Below are positions 20,780 to 35,045 of a stretch of 64,000 bases of DNA, piece after piece. This stretch comes from Strigops habroptila (lineage: Eukaryota; Chordata; Aves; Psittaciformes; Psittacidae). Location of the stretch: positions 30,596,495 through 30,660,494 of the forward strand of contig NC_044277.2 in the NCBI RefSeq assembly GCF_004027225.2. Reading direction: 5' to 3'. The notes under the pieces are model-generated. The model ran no database searches, was not told the origin of the DNA, and saw only the letters and a program-made list of their open reading frames with translations. Positions within the stretch are counted from its first letter, which is position 1. The number at the start of each line of letters is the position of its first letter. The translations under genes were made by a program, and so were the position numbers.

Positions 20780-23700
20780 AAGAAAAAAAAAAGCAAAAAT
20801 TTTTATTCATATTGTTTCTAGGCAATCAGTTCAAGACTTTTTTTGCTGCTTGAAAAAAAGTCTGATGGAAGTTACCTCTCTAAATATAATTTACAGATCA
20901 CATAAGAAATTCTGAAAGCATTCTGAAAAATAAGAGCTTATGCAGATAAGAGTCAAAATTATTCAACATTTTGTTTGACCAGCCAAAAAGAAAATATCAA
21001 AATTTCACTTCAATATACTTTACAGGGCTTTCACAGAGATAAAGCACAGAGAACTAAAGGACAATTTGCAAAAGGCATACCATAATTCAACGGCGGGAAG
21101 CTGAAGACAACCAACTTCACTTCACAACTTACGAGGGTACATTTTTTTAATACTACAATGCTACTTGGTGAAACAAGCTAACAGTGAAAGCCATGTATCT
21201 GTTCAGCTCTTCAGGACTGAACAAATAAAAATATGTTTCTACAAATACAAGTTATTGAGTAAAAGACACAAATAACTGGATGAAACTCTATGACCTATGT
21301 GACAAAGTCAGATTAAGTGAATGAATAGTCCCTTCTGAACTTCAGATCTACTTGTCGACAAAAAATATACATCTGAATATGTAATTTATGCAGTAGGGGC
21401 CCACATGTGACTTCTTTTAACTGATTGAGATCCACAATAAAATTGTTCCACTATCTCCACTTCATCTAGCCAAGTAAGGGTTGGGTAAGGCTTTACGACT
21501 CATTTATTTAGTAGCTAGTTTGCCTCTTTTACTTACATGGAAGCTAAAAGTCTTTCAGAGAATGTAAAGGAGTTTTATATATCTGATACTTCTATTGCCA
21601 GATGATTTTTAAATAATTTATAACTGATTTTTACATAAGTCATAAACAATAGCTTTGCTGCCTTTTTATGTACTAATCATGTATCAACACTTCAAACATT
21701 TTAATAATGGAAGTCTTCAATGTAAAATTCCTGAACTAGAGTTGTACGTACACCTTTTATGACATGCTTCTAAAAAATATGTAAGCTTGACAAGTTGAGC
21801 ATTGTCTGCAGGGAATACTGGATGAATTGGTCCAGCCTGTGACCTGAGTGCAGAACTTCTCCATTTCCTTTCTCCCCTAGCAGTAGAGATTTTTAAACTG
21901 TACAGAAAAAGTAACTGACTAAACATATATTTCAGCTTTCAATATTTATAGTTTTCCATTTTATCACATTTTATATTATGATTTTTTTATATTTTATTTC
22001 TTCTCTGTCTGTCATATTTTGCTCTCTAATAACCACTCCAGTTAATTTCGTTGTGCTTGTTTTCTCTTTCTTTGGTCTCACACTCTCTGTTGGCTTACAC
22101 CTTGGCAACATGCCCCAAACCTGAAAATCTTTTTAAATAAATGGAGATGTTGAGATCCTGTCAGGCCTCTGTATACTCAATAAAAAATTTTAGAACTTGG
22201 TTTTAAAAGAAAACTTGGAAATTTCAAGATGAAGTCCTTCTCATGATGAAATTGATTAGATGTTTTTTCACTTCCTTTAGGGTTCATTATTTCATCTTTA
22301 TTGTCATAATATGTATCTTCATTTCAGTGATGGTTCTTTGTAAGAGAGGTATGAACAGTATACTTGCTTTTGTTTGTTTACCTAGAAGAAAAGGCTCTAT
22401 GTATAGATTACCCATCTCTATTTAAATAATAGTACCATATACAAATAAATTCAGGTTCCCTTCAAAGTGTTACTGAATATTTTGTACATAGTACATATAA
22501 TTTGCTTTTATTGGTCATATTGCCTATTAGACTGCTTTTAAATAAAATGTTCATTCTATACTTTTCTTTATTATCTCCATGTACAATTCTCCCTATCCTG
22601 ATTAGTAGCTGTTCAACCTGGTTCTCATCAGTGCTTTTCTGTAGTAGAAGAGACGACAGAAGCTTACAGACCTCTATCCTAAGTGACTGTATCTTCTTCG
22701 TCACCTGATGCCCCATGTTCTCAAACGAAATAAATAAAGCACAAATTGAATCTTAACTAACTGGATTATACATTTCTATTTTCTTATGTGTTCAGACCAC
22801 TTACATTGAAGTTGTGGTCACTGAGAAATAATTAAGCACTCCATCTCTCCTAACAAAATATCCACCCATGAAAGTACAGGTATAATAGCATAATAGCATA
22901 GTTAATTAACCATCTTTAAAACCAAGATTTTTAGTTATTGATATCTAACTCTTTCACAAACTACTTCCTGCATCAAGGTCTCTTGCCAGTGTAATGAGAT
23001 GCTCCATTATGAGGTTATATACAATTCTGTCAAAATAATCTTAGAAAGTATATAATTTTGAATCACTGTTGGAAGCAGAGACATGAGCAACTGCAAATGT
23101 GCTCTTCTAAATTGGGATTGTAATACAGAATTAAATGCAAATGCCTACGTTAATGCAACATTATGATTGAGATATGACACAAACAAATGTCATTAAATTC
23201 CAACTATGGTTCCCACAGCAACCATAATTCTATTGCTATGCACTTTCTGTACATATTATACTGTACTTTTATGCTGTATACTGTGCAGTATTAACTTCAC
23301 TGTATTTTTGTATATTCACAGTGTGACTGAATGATGGTTGTTCTGGGAACAAAAACCGAGTTTCCTATTTTTGTTAATGTAAAATCTCCACAGTAATGTT
23401 ACTTTTTTCCTCCCATGTTTAATTTCCTTTCTTTTTGTTGGTTAGTTTGTTGGTGGGGGAGGGTGTTAAAGAAGATGATAGTGTATTATTTCAATATATC
23501 TGCCTTGGCTAAAAGTCACTGCTTTTGTAGATAAGTATGTATTTGAGCCACAATCAGAGTTGTGAATAAGTTTAAATTAATTTTATTGCACTAGATTTTA
23601 GTTAACTTAAGGGTTTTTTTCACTTTTGGACTTTTCCTTCCCAATTTCACAGTTTGAGCCTTTAGTTTCAAACCGGGAAGACAGAGGTCTTAACAGAAAA

Positions 23701-24203
23701 GAAAAAAGTCATCTGCTGGGTCTCTATTTCCACCATGTTAACTGACATATAAGGAAAGATCAGCAGGAACTCAGTAGGCTATCTGATGAGGCCATGACAC
23801 CAATTTAAATTTGATAGGTTCACTAAGGTGCAAATTTTGGACTGAGTGTCTGATTAACATTCACACATTCAAATGAATAACAGCTTAAGAGAACAAGAAA
23901 TGTATTGGTTAGTTTTTTTATTTTTACTAATTTGTTTTAATATATATGTCCATATACACATCAACCCAAGAGAGAGACTAACCACAGCGTACATTAAACT
24001 CAGTATTTGCTAGTACCATACTAGTGTGATAAGACTCAACCGTAAAAAAGCTCAGCATTTTTAAACAGGTTTGTTGTTTTGTTTTGGTTTTTTTTTCAGA
24101 AGCTCTCTGTCAAAATATGAAAGTCTATCATCATACAAAAGAAACAATTTAAATAATTTTTGGAATTCCACAAAAGACACATGCTCAAAGTCCTTTAAAA
24201 GAT
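20780..24203. other. AT-rich DNA, no supported gene
   Basis: No transposon or coding region recognised. The short frames at 22243-22716 are antisense pairs of low-complexity hydrophobic or charged sequence and are not convincing. Confidence 0.5.
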
Positions 24204-24232
24204 GGGGGTGGGGGGAGGGGGAAGGCAAGGGG
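24204..24232 (+). repeat. Canonical G-quadruplex motif
   Basis: Four G-runs of 5, 6, 5 and 4 with loops of 1 (T), 1 (A) and 7 bases. Short first loops predict a stable parallel quadruplex. It lies in an otherwise AT-rich region. Confidence 0.8.
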
Positions 24233-25175
24233 TTACTGTCATTTCTCTTTTTTTTTGTTTCCAAATCTTTAGGTTTTCAGATACCACAGGGATTGACAAT
24301 TCAAGAAACTTTTTTTTTTTTTGCTACTATTACAATTTTAAATCACTAGCTTTTATTGTATTTATTTCTATGAAATATGGGAATGCCTATGCTTTGCATT
24401 TATTTCTTTGTAAAGAGTAGCTGTCAGAAATTTTTCCATGCCTATTGCATCTTGATATATAAGTAATTTTAGCAAATTTTCCTAACAACATCTACTCTTG
24501 AAGACTATAATTCTATATGATTTTTTTTTCTGAAATTCCTGGGATGCATGCTTATGCTAATGGTATTTTATAAGTAGCGGAGCACACACCAGGTAACATT
24601 TGTCCTGGAGTCCTTCCCTAAAAGATTCTGAAATGCTTCTTCCTATTTTTCCATTTGAGGGTTTACCTATGTAGAAAGCCAAAGAGAGAAAAAAAGTGTT
24701 TCACAAACCATGCTAACTTGTGATTTACACTGGTCTGAGTAAAGAATCTAACTCAGTGTAAGGTATACATAGTGAACACATAGTAAAGTACAGGTAAACT
24801 AAATCACAAGATTTTCAAGACTGTACCAAGACATAATTTTGAAAACAAATTACTGAAATATTATGAATGTCACTTTGGCTTATCCAATTTGAGATTCTGA
24901 GCACTGTTTTAATAATTCTCTTCTGAATAGCTCTTCAAGTCTAATAAAATTGCCTATGCTTTATTTCAAATTGTTGCCCATGGCAGATCTTGAATAATAT
25001 TTCTAAAAGCAATGAATATTATGTACGATTTAAATAAATAATTATGTTCAATTGAAAGCACACCTAACTTTCAGCACTAAAATAGTGATAGATTCTTCTG
25101 AACTGATAGAATTATATTGTTGTTGTAGCACATTTGATTAAATCGAGCAAGTGAGCTAAGATAGGATAAAATATG
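24233..25175. other. AT-rich DNA, no supported gene
   Basis: Contains T runs around 24249 and 24310 and no recognised repeat family or gene. Confidence 0.5.
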
Positions 25176-25241
25176 CATTTATGTTCTCCCTATGTAAGTT
25201 TACATTTGTGTTCTCCCTATGTAAGTTTACATTTGTGTTCC
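25176..25241 (+). repeat. 27-bp tandem repeat, 2.4 copies
   Basis: The unit CATTTATGTTCTCCCTATGT plus AAGTTTA occurs at 25176 and 25203 with one base change, then a 12-base partial copy follows. Confidence 0.9.
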
Positions 25242-28200
25242 AAGACTGGTTTCAGTCTATTATTATGCTCTATCTCAAAGAGGGGGTTTGATTTCATTAA
25301 TGCAGAGATGCTGTTTTTTCATAATGGTTACATATATTCTTGTCTTCTTTTCCTTCATTTTCTCTAAATTTATATGCTGAAACAAAGGTTAGCAAAAGCA
25401 TTACCTTCTCAAAACATGTGGAGAATTGGGACAGATCTAGCAACAGTTCTTGCCTAGAATTGCAACTTTCTGTGTTTTGTGTAGCAAATGGGAGGAAAAA
25501 AATCTACGTGGAAAAGGAAAAAACATTTAGGACTTTCCAAAATACTGGTGAAATAGCAGCTTGCTAGCATTTTTTTATTCAGTACAAAAGTAATGATTAA
25601 ATCCTTAATTCTTACCTAATACTAGTACCACTAGAATCAAATATTATAAGAGCAAAGAGCACGTTCTGGTTACACACAGAAATGCCTATAGATTAAAAGT
25701 TAAACCCCACAAGTCACATAGAAATGTGTATGCAGTGGTGCACATTCTAACAACACAATCTCCATACACACCTTGAAAGATTAAGACTAAAACAGACTTT
25801 GCAAAATAAACATGGGGAAAAAAAAAAAGGTGTAACATTTGGATATGTATCAGTATCAAACTAGAGCAGCAACAATTCAAACCCATACATCTGAATACAC
25901 TGTAGCATTTTAAAACATCGCTTAAAGAAAACATGAAATACACATTAAAAAATAGGCAAAATATAGAATAAAAATAATGCAATACAAATATGAAAAGGGA
26001 AAGTATATGCTGAAACAAAATTATTTTAAAATCATTTAGTTCATGTAAATGAGATATTGGTGTCAATGAATATTTAAGAATGAATGAGCTGTTCAGGAGA
26101 TTCAAACACAAATGCACCTTGTGTGCTATAAAAGGTTTCAATTTTGCTATTTTCTAAACACAGAAAAATGTATCCTCCCCCCATTCAGAATATTGAATGT
26201 CTTATGAAAAGTGAAAGGTCATTTGTAACTGTCCAAAGGATTGATGGAGTTGAGATACCTCCTTGACCTTCACCCTGCACTCATAAAGAACAGTCTCAGA
26301 TGACAGAGCATCACTCAAGTTTTCAGAAAATGTCTTTTCTTATTTTATATTGCATAGCAGGCTTGTTACCTGGTATTTTTCATAATTGTATGTCAAGATT
26401 TAATTACTTCATGTCTTCCCTCATTAAAAGTAAACTGTCATCTAATACCACTCAGCTATGTTTGTGATTTGCACTAATTCAAGCATTTCTGTCTGCTTTT
26501 TGCCATTGTTTTCCATCTCAGTTTCTACAATAATTGCTTTGGAGGCCTACATAAACAATGTCAAGGTCAAACCTTACAAATACAAAAATTCTTTTCCAAT
26601 TACTTATTGTCAGTTAAGGATGCACATTATAAAAACCGGTCCAGATGAGTTTCTAATTTTTTTCTTCATGTTATAATCCTCATGTAATGCAAGTGGGAAT
26701 ACAAGCTTATGTTAAGATGTTAATACAACAAACTTCAACAAGACTTGTGAAAACATGAAACATATCACATTTTAATCCTTCTACCACATTTTCAATCCTG
26801 TAGTTTATTAGGGGAATTGTGTATAATATATAAACTATTAACCATATTGTGGAAGTAAAATAACATTTACCCAAAGGTAAACCCTTTTTTTGCTATATTC
26901 TTTAATCCTACCAACAGGGAGAGTCAAGGACATACAGCTTAATGGTCCACTTACCAAGAAACAAGAAGGCAAAGAATTCATTTATCAAGATTGAACATAA
27001 AGTGTCACTCTCCCTACTTCTCTTCAGAAAGCATGAATGTGGCAGGCAGCAGAAGAGTGAAAAAGGAAGAAAAAGTGTCTTTGCTGAAGAGGGTGGAGAT
27101 ATGTTGGGATAAAATACATAACGACAAAAAAAAAATAAAAATTGAGAGTGGCTATCGTTCCTTCGCCAATTATTTTCTTACTTGTTAGAAGTACTAATAT
27201 GAACAGAGTACATTGTCTAAAAGCATCTTACTGCTGTTTTGGAGAGCCAAGCAGTTCTTCACTGAGATTTAATTTTTATTTGTCATGTTACTTGCTCTGT
27301 GAACACAAATGAAAACTACTATGGTGTTACCTAGCTGCAGAAGTAGTTTGGAATCACAGGATGTGAAACAAGAACCATGGTAATCAGTTGTTCTTGCCCA
27401 AGCTTACTCTAATTTTTCAAATACCAAATCCTTCACTTTTTCCCACCTCTAAATGCTTCCTTGATGCTATCATAAAAAAGTCTGTGAACCTGTCATATGA
27501 AGGCACCTACTTTCAGAAAATACCTCAAACCCTGTGTAATGTACATTTAACTTCCTTGTACATGGACTACAATGCCACAAACTATTTTCATGAGAAGCAA
27601 TTTTAGCATTTGGGTTTTGTTTGTTGTTAATTTTGTTGCTTTTAAAACAAATTACAATCCAATATTTAGACCATTCTCACATTGTGATAAACCTAGATTT
27701 AATTCCTTCTTTTCCCTCAAGAAGCTCAAACCAGTTTCTCCTGTCTCCCATCCTTGAATATCAATAGTAAACTCTGGTGGAGGACAGAATAGCGAAGGTC
27801 CTCTTCCAGTTTGTGAGAGGTTAATTCTGACAGGTTACTTTATTCCAGCAAAATTCATTTAAGTATTTGTTATAATTCTCAGAATATTAAAAAAAAAAAA
27901 TACATAAATTACAACAAAAAACCAAAAACCTTCTGCAAAGCAAAAAAGAGGTATGGGGTTATTTTAGGAAGACACAAGACACAGGACTATAAACTGTTTA
28001 GCTTGGACTCTTTGCTTAACTTTCACGTTATAGCTCAGCTGCCAGATCACTAAAAAAGAACAGGAAAAAGAAGCCATTGCAGTATTTCAGACAGTGAAAA
28101 GAAAAAGCATCTAGGCCCCCCAAATTAACAAAGAAACAGAAATCACTGTGATTTGAGGGGAAGGGGAGGTGAGGAATAAAAATCTACAAAAACCACCAGT

Positions 28201-30498
28201 TCCTACAAAAGCATTTAACGTACTTATATTGGCAGAAAGAGCATAAAGTATTAATATATATGGTCTCAGAAAATTATTTGGATTCACAATGTCCAAGGGT
28301 CTAAAAAAAAGAGCATCTGGTATTACTGTACAGATTCCCTAGACCCTGTGCTTCTGACTGGAGAAGTATGTGGTTTTGTTCTTTATCTTTTTTTCACAGA
28401 CATAGGTTGTGAATCTTGACTAGCTTTTAGTCAAGTCCCATGTGATTTCCTATATGGAGTCCCATCTCAAAAACATTTGAAATATAAAACATTTTGGTTT
28501 ACTATGCCTTTTTTGGCCAGATGTGTGGAACCAGCTCAAGTGACAATTTTTTTTTTCCTTCAGTCATGGATGGAAATGATGATTTTTTATTATCTATGGA
28601 CAAATGCTTTGACTTAAAGAACAGCTGATTTTTTTATTATCTTTTGTCATTGGCTATGAAATTACAGTTAATAAGTTTCACAGATTGCAATAATACCCTT
28701 GAGAAACTGCTATCTGTCATTTTAAGGTCTAATAATATGCAATATGTTTACATAGGTTATTGAAGGCAGTTCTTTCCCAGCATAGATATTTATTAAAAAA
28801 GATGGAAGTGCAGCATCTTAAAAAGAATAGAATTTAATATATTTATTTAAATACAAATATAAACGTTAGAAGATATATTTATAAAACATATGCAGCAAAA
28901 TATGCTTCTGTAATGTAAGAAAATTATTTGTGGAGACTGGCACTACTGCAAGATTTTAAGGATATACGACATTATCAGAACTGATCTAAAACTTGTTAGT
29001 CAAAGGAGCCCTTGGAGAGTCCTGTACAGTGTAATCTATTGGAAAAATATTTAATTGGATAGTATGTGTGAACTGCATCTGCTGGCCATCTATCATATAA
29101 CGCAGATAATATATCTTATTTTACTGGTTAAGATTACATCATTCTTACCTTGTAGTATCACCTGAATTTCACTGTTGTTAAATTTCAAACTAAATTGAAA
29201 AGCACCCCATAGCTTTATAGATGTCTTGTAAGGATCTTTGAAGTAACACATCCTTACTACCTTGTTTGAAGACTTTCCACACACTAGCTATAAAATTAAT
29301 TGCTATTGTACTCCATTAACAAACATGACAGACTTTTCTTTTTAACCTAGACACATTTTTTACCATTACACATTTATTTCACTCAGATATTTTAAGAGGA
29401 ATTCTAACAGTAAGCAGTATCAGCCAATTCTGTGTAACAGTGTTGGAAAACAATCACTGCAGAAGTACATTAATCCTGTGCTGGGAGATTCATCTTTAGA
29501 TACAAGAGGGTAGCTCAGTTTGTTTGACCACTTATCTCCCTGAAATGATAAGCAAGGATGCCGATTAGAAACACTATTTATCATTGTAGCTTAACTTGTG
29601 ATGTTTACATCTTCCTACCAAAAACTGGACTGAAAAAGATTCTCTTCTTACGATTGCTCATTGGTATCTATATCAAGATCAAAAGATTTGGATAGGTATT
29701 TGGTTCATCTGGCTCAGAATCCTGCCTCCAGTATCAGCCTGTGTAGAATACTTACAGACAACTGTGTAATGTTTCCATTAAATCTCAGTGAAAGATTAAA
29801 ATATTGTCCCATCCCATGAATTCAAACAGCATATATTTCATTCATATACAGTATAACAATATAAGAAGAACAAAAAGGTGTAGATCCAAGCATATCTTAC
29901 AGTAAGTAATATTATACACACTCTCATGTGTAGGTTGTATCTCCCCAGATCAATGTAAGTCTATGTCCTCAGCTTCAACAGTCTTTCTAATTCTTTTCAT
30001 AAAAGAAAGCACCAAATGACACCAAACAAACAAACTCATATTGTGGTAGAGACTAAGATGGGCCTGGTTGCATAACTAGTAGTGAATATAGATAGACTCA
30101 TTTCTGAGAAACCTTCCCTAAATACAAACGACTTGAATTGGATGGGGTGACATTCCTGGTTGGAAAACATCTACGTTCAAATAGACCATCAGTACAAGAA
30201 AAGTTTCAAAAAGCCAATTCATAAAAAAAAAGTTTAAATTATAAGATGTTGTAAGTTCCAGTATAGTACCTATTACTCATAATACAGAATGTAGATCAAA
30301 CTGCAGAATGCCATGAATGAACTTTCATTGAATACAAGGTTATGATATTGATAGCTTCCTACAGAAATTCAGTAATATTTTTTAAAGCTATAATAAAATG
30401 GGAATTTAGTACTATCAAATGTTTAAGCACTTAAACATCAAAGCCTACAGTGTTTATATATATACACGATTATGAGTACTTAGTCAAACAGACAGTAC
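25242..30498. other. AT-rich DNA, no supported gene
   Basis: Over 5 kb without recognised transposons. The longest frame (151 codons, minus, 25686-26141) is rich in Leu, Phe, Ser and Cys in a biased AT context and has no domain I recognise; it is probably chance. An A-rich tract lies at about 27889-27901. Confidence 0.5.
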
Positions 30499-31437
30499 AA
30501 CAATATCTTTAATACCTTTATTGATGATCTGGATGAGGGATCAAGTGCACCCTCAGTAAATTTGCAGACAACACCAAGCTGGGTGGGAGTATTGATCTGC
30601 AGTAGGATAGGAACGCTTTACAAAGGGATCTGGATAGGTTGGATCAATAGGCCATGGCCAATCATATGAGGTTCAACAAGGCAAAGTGTCAGGTCCTGCA
30701 CCTGGGCCACAACAACCCCATGCAATGCTACAGTTTTGGGGAAGAGTGGCTGGAAAGCTGTCTGGCGGAAAAGGACCTGGAGTGTTGGTCAACAATCAGC
30801 TGAACGTGAGCCATCAGTGTGTCCAGGTAGCCAAGAAGACCGACAGCATCCTGGCTTGTATCAGAAATAGCGTCGCCAGCAGGGCCAGGGAAGTGATTGT
30901 CCCCCTGTACTTGACACTGGTGAGGCCGCACCTCGAATCCTGTGTTCAGTTCTGGGCCTCTCACTACAAGAGAGATATTGAAGTGCTGGAGAGGGTCCAG
31001 AAAAGGGCAGTAAAGCTGGTGAAGGTTCTGAAGAACAAGTCTTATGAGGAATGACTGAGGGAACTGGGGTTTATTGTGGAGAAGAGAAGGCTCAGAGGGG
31101 GCGTTATTGTTCTCTCCAACTACCTGAAAGGAGGATGGAGCGAGGAGGTCTCTTCTCCCAAGTCACAAGTGATAGGATAAGAGAAATGGCCTCAAGCTGT
31201 ACCAGTGGAGGTTTAGATTGGATATTAGGAAAAATTTCTTCACTGACAGGGTGATCAGGCATTGGAACAGGCTTCTCAGGGAACTGGTGGAATTACCATC
31301 CTTGGAAGTGTTCAAAAACCATGTAGATGAGGCCCTTAGTGACATGGTTTAGTGGTGGACTCGGCAGTCCTGGCGTAACAGTTGGACTCGATGATCTTAA
31401 AGGTCTTTTCCAACCTAGCTGATTCTATGATTCTATG
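30499..31437 (+). mobile_element. CR1 LINE, different and older subfamily, 5'-truncated
   Basis: Begins in the RT palm (CAACAATATCTTTAATACC, equivalent to the FNIFxxD codons) and ends in GATTCTATGATTCTATG. The 3' UTR reads GTTGGACTCGATGATCTTAA and CAACCTAGCTGATTC. This differs from the GGAACTAGATGATCTTAAGG / CAACCCTTACG end of the young copies and marks another CR1 subfamily. Confidence 0.93.
30510..31350 (+). pseudogene. CR1 ORF2 C-terminal remnant, frameshifted
   Basis: Codons for the RT C-terminal region are spread over frames. [21 protein letters not shown] and [12 protein letters not shown] lie at 30686-31054, which ends in a TGA. The next stretch (31051-31254 and on) carries pieces of the C-terminal domain in other frames. 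The Asp-Asp motif region (about 30560) reads as CAGACAACACC, the equivalent of ADDT with the first Asp codon retained and the second changed to AAC. It cannot be translated as one protein. Confidence 0.85.
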
Positions 31438-34400
31438 TTACCTACCATACACATGTCCTAAGCATTACCATACAAGACTAAAAGACATTTTACATTTTCC
31501 TTTGTGTGTAAATATCTGAATTTTTATGTGAGACTGTATAATTATTTTCAATTTAAACTCAAACTGCATACTTGAAACTGTTGGGAACTTGTAAAGACAT
31601 TCCTTTTCTCTACTACTGTGTGGACTGGATTGCACCTGCAAGTGGGTATCAAGAAAATTCCACAAGTTCTGATCAAAGAATTTTCTTCCAATTTGAATTG
31701 TATTTAACAGGATGAGGTTCAAATAAGTGAAACTTTAGGTCCAGGTTAGTTTTTGCTGATTGCTGATAGAAATATTCTTTGAGAGCTAATTCATACAATT
31801 TTATATACTTTAATTATCAAAACATTATTAAGATGATTGTAATTTAACTTGAAATACATGTAATTTATATATTTAATTTATGTAAAACTTTAAAAAGCCT
31901 AACAGCCTTCAACTTCTAAGTTAAAATCAGACACGATATTCCCTTTCACTGTGACGACATATCCATACTTCTCTGATACTATAGTCTCTTGAAATGTTTC
32001 CTTTTAAGCATCAGGTGTTATCTAGAGACTCATCTCTTCAAAATCTTTCAGGATTTCCCAGCTCCAGAATTTCAAGACTCTATAGCTCTATAGGTAGAGG
32101 ACTACAAAAGGACTAAAAATAAGCTGCGTACCTAACCTTTAAAACCCATTTCCAGCTTGTGGAAACAGGGTAAAGAAAAAAAAAATCAAAGCTGATTGAC
32201 ATGAAGACAAGTAGGATGCAAAGAATTTTGTGAGAATATATCAGAATTTCTTAGGTAAAACTAAGATCAGTATTCCAATGTCCAAATTTCAGGTTTCCTC
32301 TTTGTTATACCACTATATGATTTCATCACAAGGGTTGTTTACTGTATTGCCTCAAACATACTGACCTTTCTATTCCTTCTTACTGGTTAGTAACATCAAT
32401 AACTTCACAAGTGAAAGCACCTTATGTACTGAACTCAGAGAGAACTTATTTAACATGCCAAGAAAACAAATAGTTTGGGAGGTACTAGAATAAATAAGTT
32501 TAATGTCCCATAGGTTTGTGCCTTGTGATAGCTAAAACTTGGTGTCTAAGGCGCTACAGTCCCCCTTTTTTTCTTTCAACTTAAGTGCCTATTTTCAAGA
32601 AACCTGTAGGAATGTAGCACTGAGACCTTACTTCTGACTGTTACACCAAATTCCAATGAAATTGGTTAGCATCCAGTGATATCAAGTCAGTAATATCTAA
32701 CTAGTGAAAGACTTTTTATCACATGAAAAGCTATATGCTACTTATACAGTACTATAAACTAAAAATTTGCTCTCATAAATTGTTAAAGTCATCTTTAATG
32801 CCTGATTTTGTATCTATTCATGGTGGAACTGAAACTGTAAGAGACTTCAGTTTCAAAATATTTAACCTTTTTCCTCTTTTTAAAGTTGTTTAGTAGTATG
32901 AAAAAGTTAGCATATTCATCCAAAAGCAAATGAAAGTAAAATTCAAATCCTATGTACAATACTAACCACCATATACAAAATAGGCAGTATGTACGGCAAA
33001 TATTTTTCTTGAATAAGTTAATACTCAGCTTTTGTAACCTGTCTTTTTCTTAATCAGGTACATGACTCTGTAAACTTTCTTTGCTTTCAAAGGCAAACAT
33101 AACTAATAATTTCTGTAAAGGTCTTGAGCCCTTCCAACATCTGGTTTTGGTTTACTATAAAAACTGTGTCTCTGATCTCATGTGTTGAACTACTGTATGT
33201 TTGCCACTGTCTATTTCCTGTGAAAAAATACACTGAACAATAATAGGTTTTGTTCCTAACCTTCCAGTCACTAGAGCAGCTGAACAAATAATTTTCATGC
33301 TTTCATTTTAAATAATTTATTCCATGTATATGTTTGTGTTGGGTCATTTGGATTATTGCATATTTCATCATTTAAAAATCAAATATTCGAAAATTAAATT
33401 ACTGAAAACTACATCTAATAGGTTCCTTATGCTTTTAGCAATTCTCTTGACAAAATTTCCTTCCAAAATATCATCCGGTCTATATATAGCTTTGTGTCAG
33501 TGAAAGGAACTAGGGAAAGAAAACCCCACAACATTAAGAAGAAACACATAAGCATCATCAATAACTCTACTCAATAATAAATCACAGGTCTGAACTTACA
33601 GGTCTCTTAAATACTGATTATTTTGATATGTTATTTACATCTTGATTACAATATTGTAAGATTAAATTGCTACATTTAAATACTGGTTTTTTCCCTAAAT
33701 GATAAAGAACATATACTTACATCTGTACATGCACATACCTTTGAGTAATTCCTTGCCTGTTCATGCAATCCACCTATTTCCTTCAGACTGCAGGAAGAGA
33801 CTTGGCCCTTGCAACTGTTCAGGCTTGCAAATGCCCTCGCCTTCCTCAGAATTTTCTGTTCCTCCTTTCTCCAGCCCTTTTATTTGCACTCTGCAGATTC
33901 CTTCTTTCCTCCCTCTTCTTTTAAACAGAAACCTTTGCAGTCATGATATACCCTGTGTATGTGCACTATATCACAACCCACTTTGCTTCCAGGGTTCTAC
34001 ATTTTTATCAAACCATGGATTCTTACAGCTTTACAGCAGCTTTACAAGTATTAATTTGTTTTATATCATTAAATTACTCAGTACTGTCAGGTCCTCCTGC
34101 GTCTTTGCCCTTTTTCCACTACAACTTTTTACTGAAGCCTGTGAAAACTTGGTGTTGCACCCAAATCATAAAAATTAGGTGAAATTCCCAGGTTAAGGTC
34201 AGCTTAAGTTCTAGGTTTTCATAACTTTCAACGTCAGATTTGGGTAGCTCCATCCCACTTTAAATTTAAAAACAAATTTTAAACCATTAAACTCATATTT
34301 CTAGGTTTTATTTACATTGTAATTTCTATAGTTCTATTTTTGTAGTCCTATTTATTTGTATTTTATTTGCATTTAATGCACAAGAATTACATTTTTTTCC

Positions 34401-34681
34401 CTTACTGATTTATATGTGATATATTTCACACTCTACATTTTAAATTCAAACTTCATTAAGAAAAAAGTATATAAATGTTTGAAATTTATATCCTACACAG
34501 AATAATGTATGTTTTATTTGGAAGGTAAACATCATATTCCTATTTACTTATTTACTACCTGATTGGGATTTCTTATGCTTTAAATTTGAATACTGGCACA
34601 CATTGTATTAGCTGTTAACAATTTTATGCAGTTTTGTAGCTCACATTTAAAATAAAAAAAAAAAAAAAGTAGATAAAGTCT
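31438..34681. other. AT-rich DNA, no supported gene
   Basis: No transposon recognised. A 159-codon frame at 33699-34178 (+) is rich in Ser, Pro, Leu and His with no recognised domain. Its composition matches a pyrimidine-rich patch at 33770-33920, so I do not call it a gene. An A run (about 34653-34667) precedes the LTR fragment. Confidence 0.5.
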
Positions 34682-35045
34682 TGTCCTGGTTTCATCTGAG
34701 ATAGAGTTAATTTTCTTCTGAGTAGCTGGTACAGTGCTGTGTTTTGGATTTAGTCTGAGAATAATGCTGATAACACACTGAAGTTTTAGTTGTTTCTAAG
34801 CAGCGCTTACCCCGATCAAGGACTTTTCAGTCTCTCATGCTCTGCCAGTGAGAAGGGGTACGAGAAGCTGGAAGGGAGCAGAAACAGGACACCTGACCCA
34901 AACTAGCCAAAAGGATATTCCGTACCACAGCACATCATGCTCAGTATATAAACTGAGGGGAGTTACCCAGAAGTGACCAATTGCTGCTTGGGGATGGGCT
35001 GGGTATCAGTCAGGTGGTGCCCAATCATACTTTAACTATTACTGT
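34682..35045 (+). mobile_element. LTR fragment, family A
   Basis: Starts with TGTCCTGGTTTC and follows the minus-strand sequence of the solo LTR at 60193-60761 through GTAGCTGGTACAGTGCTGTG, CTGACCCAAACTAGCC and the TATA region to about 35045. There the downstream part (R/U5) is missing or too diverged. No internal retroviral sequence follows, so it is a truncated solo LTR. Confidence 0.85.
34945..34952 (+). promoter_or_regulatory. LTR TATA box
   Basis: TATATAAA lies at the position expected for the LTR promoter, and the same octamer occurs in the 60-kb solo LTR. Activity is unknown. Confidence 0.6.

Noticed and set aside
25176-25241. Short repeat as a CRISPR-like array
   Set aside because: It is a head-to-tail tandem repeat of 2.4 units without spacers, in a vertebrate genome.
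25686-26141. 151-codon minus-strand frame rich in Leu and Phe
   Set aside because: AT-driven hydrophobic composition with no recognisable family; not supported as a gene.
33699-34178. 159-codon plus-strand frame
   Set aside because: Composition follows a pyrimidine-rich patch, with no domain, no splice context and no repeat-encoded match; probably chance.
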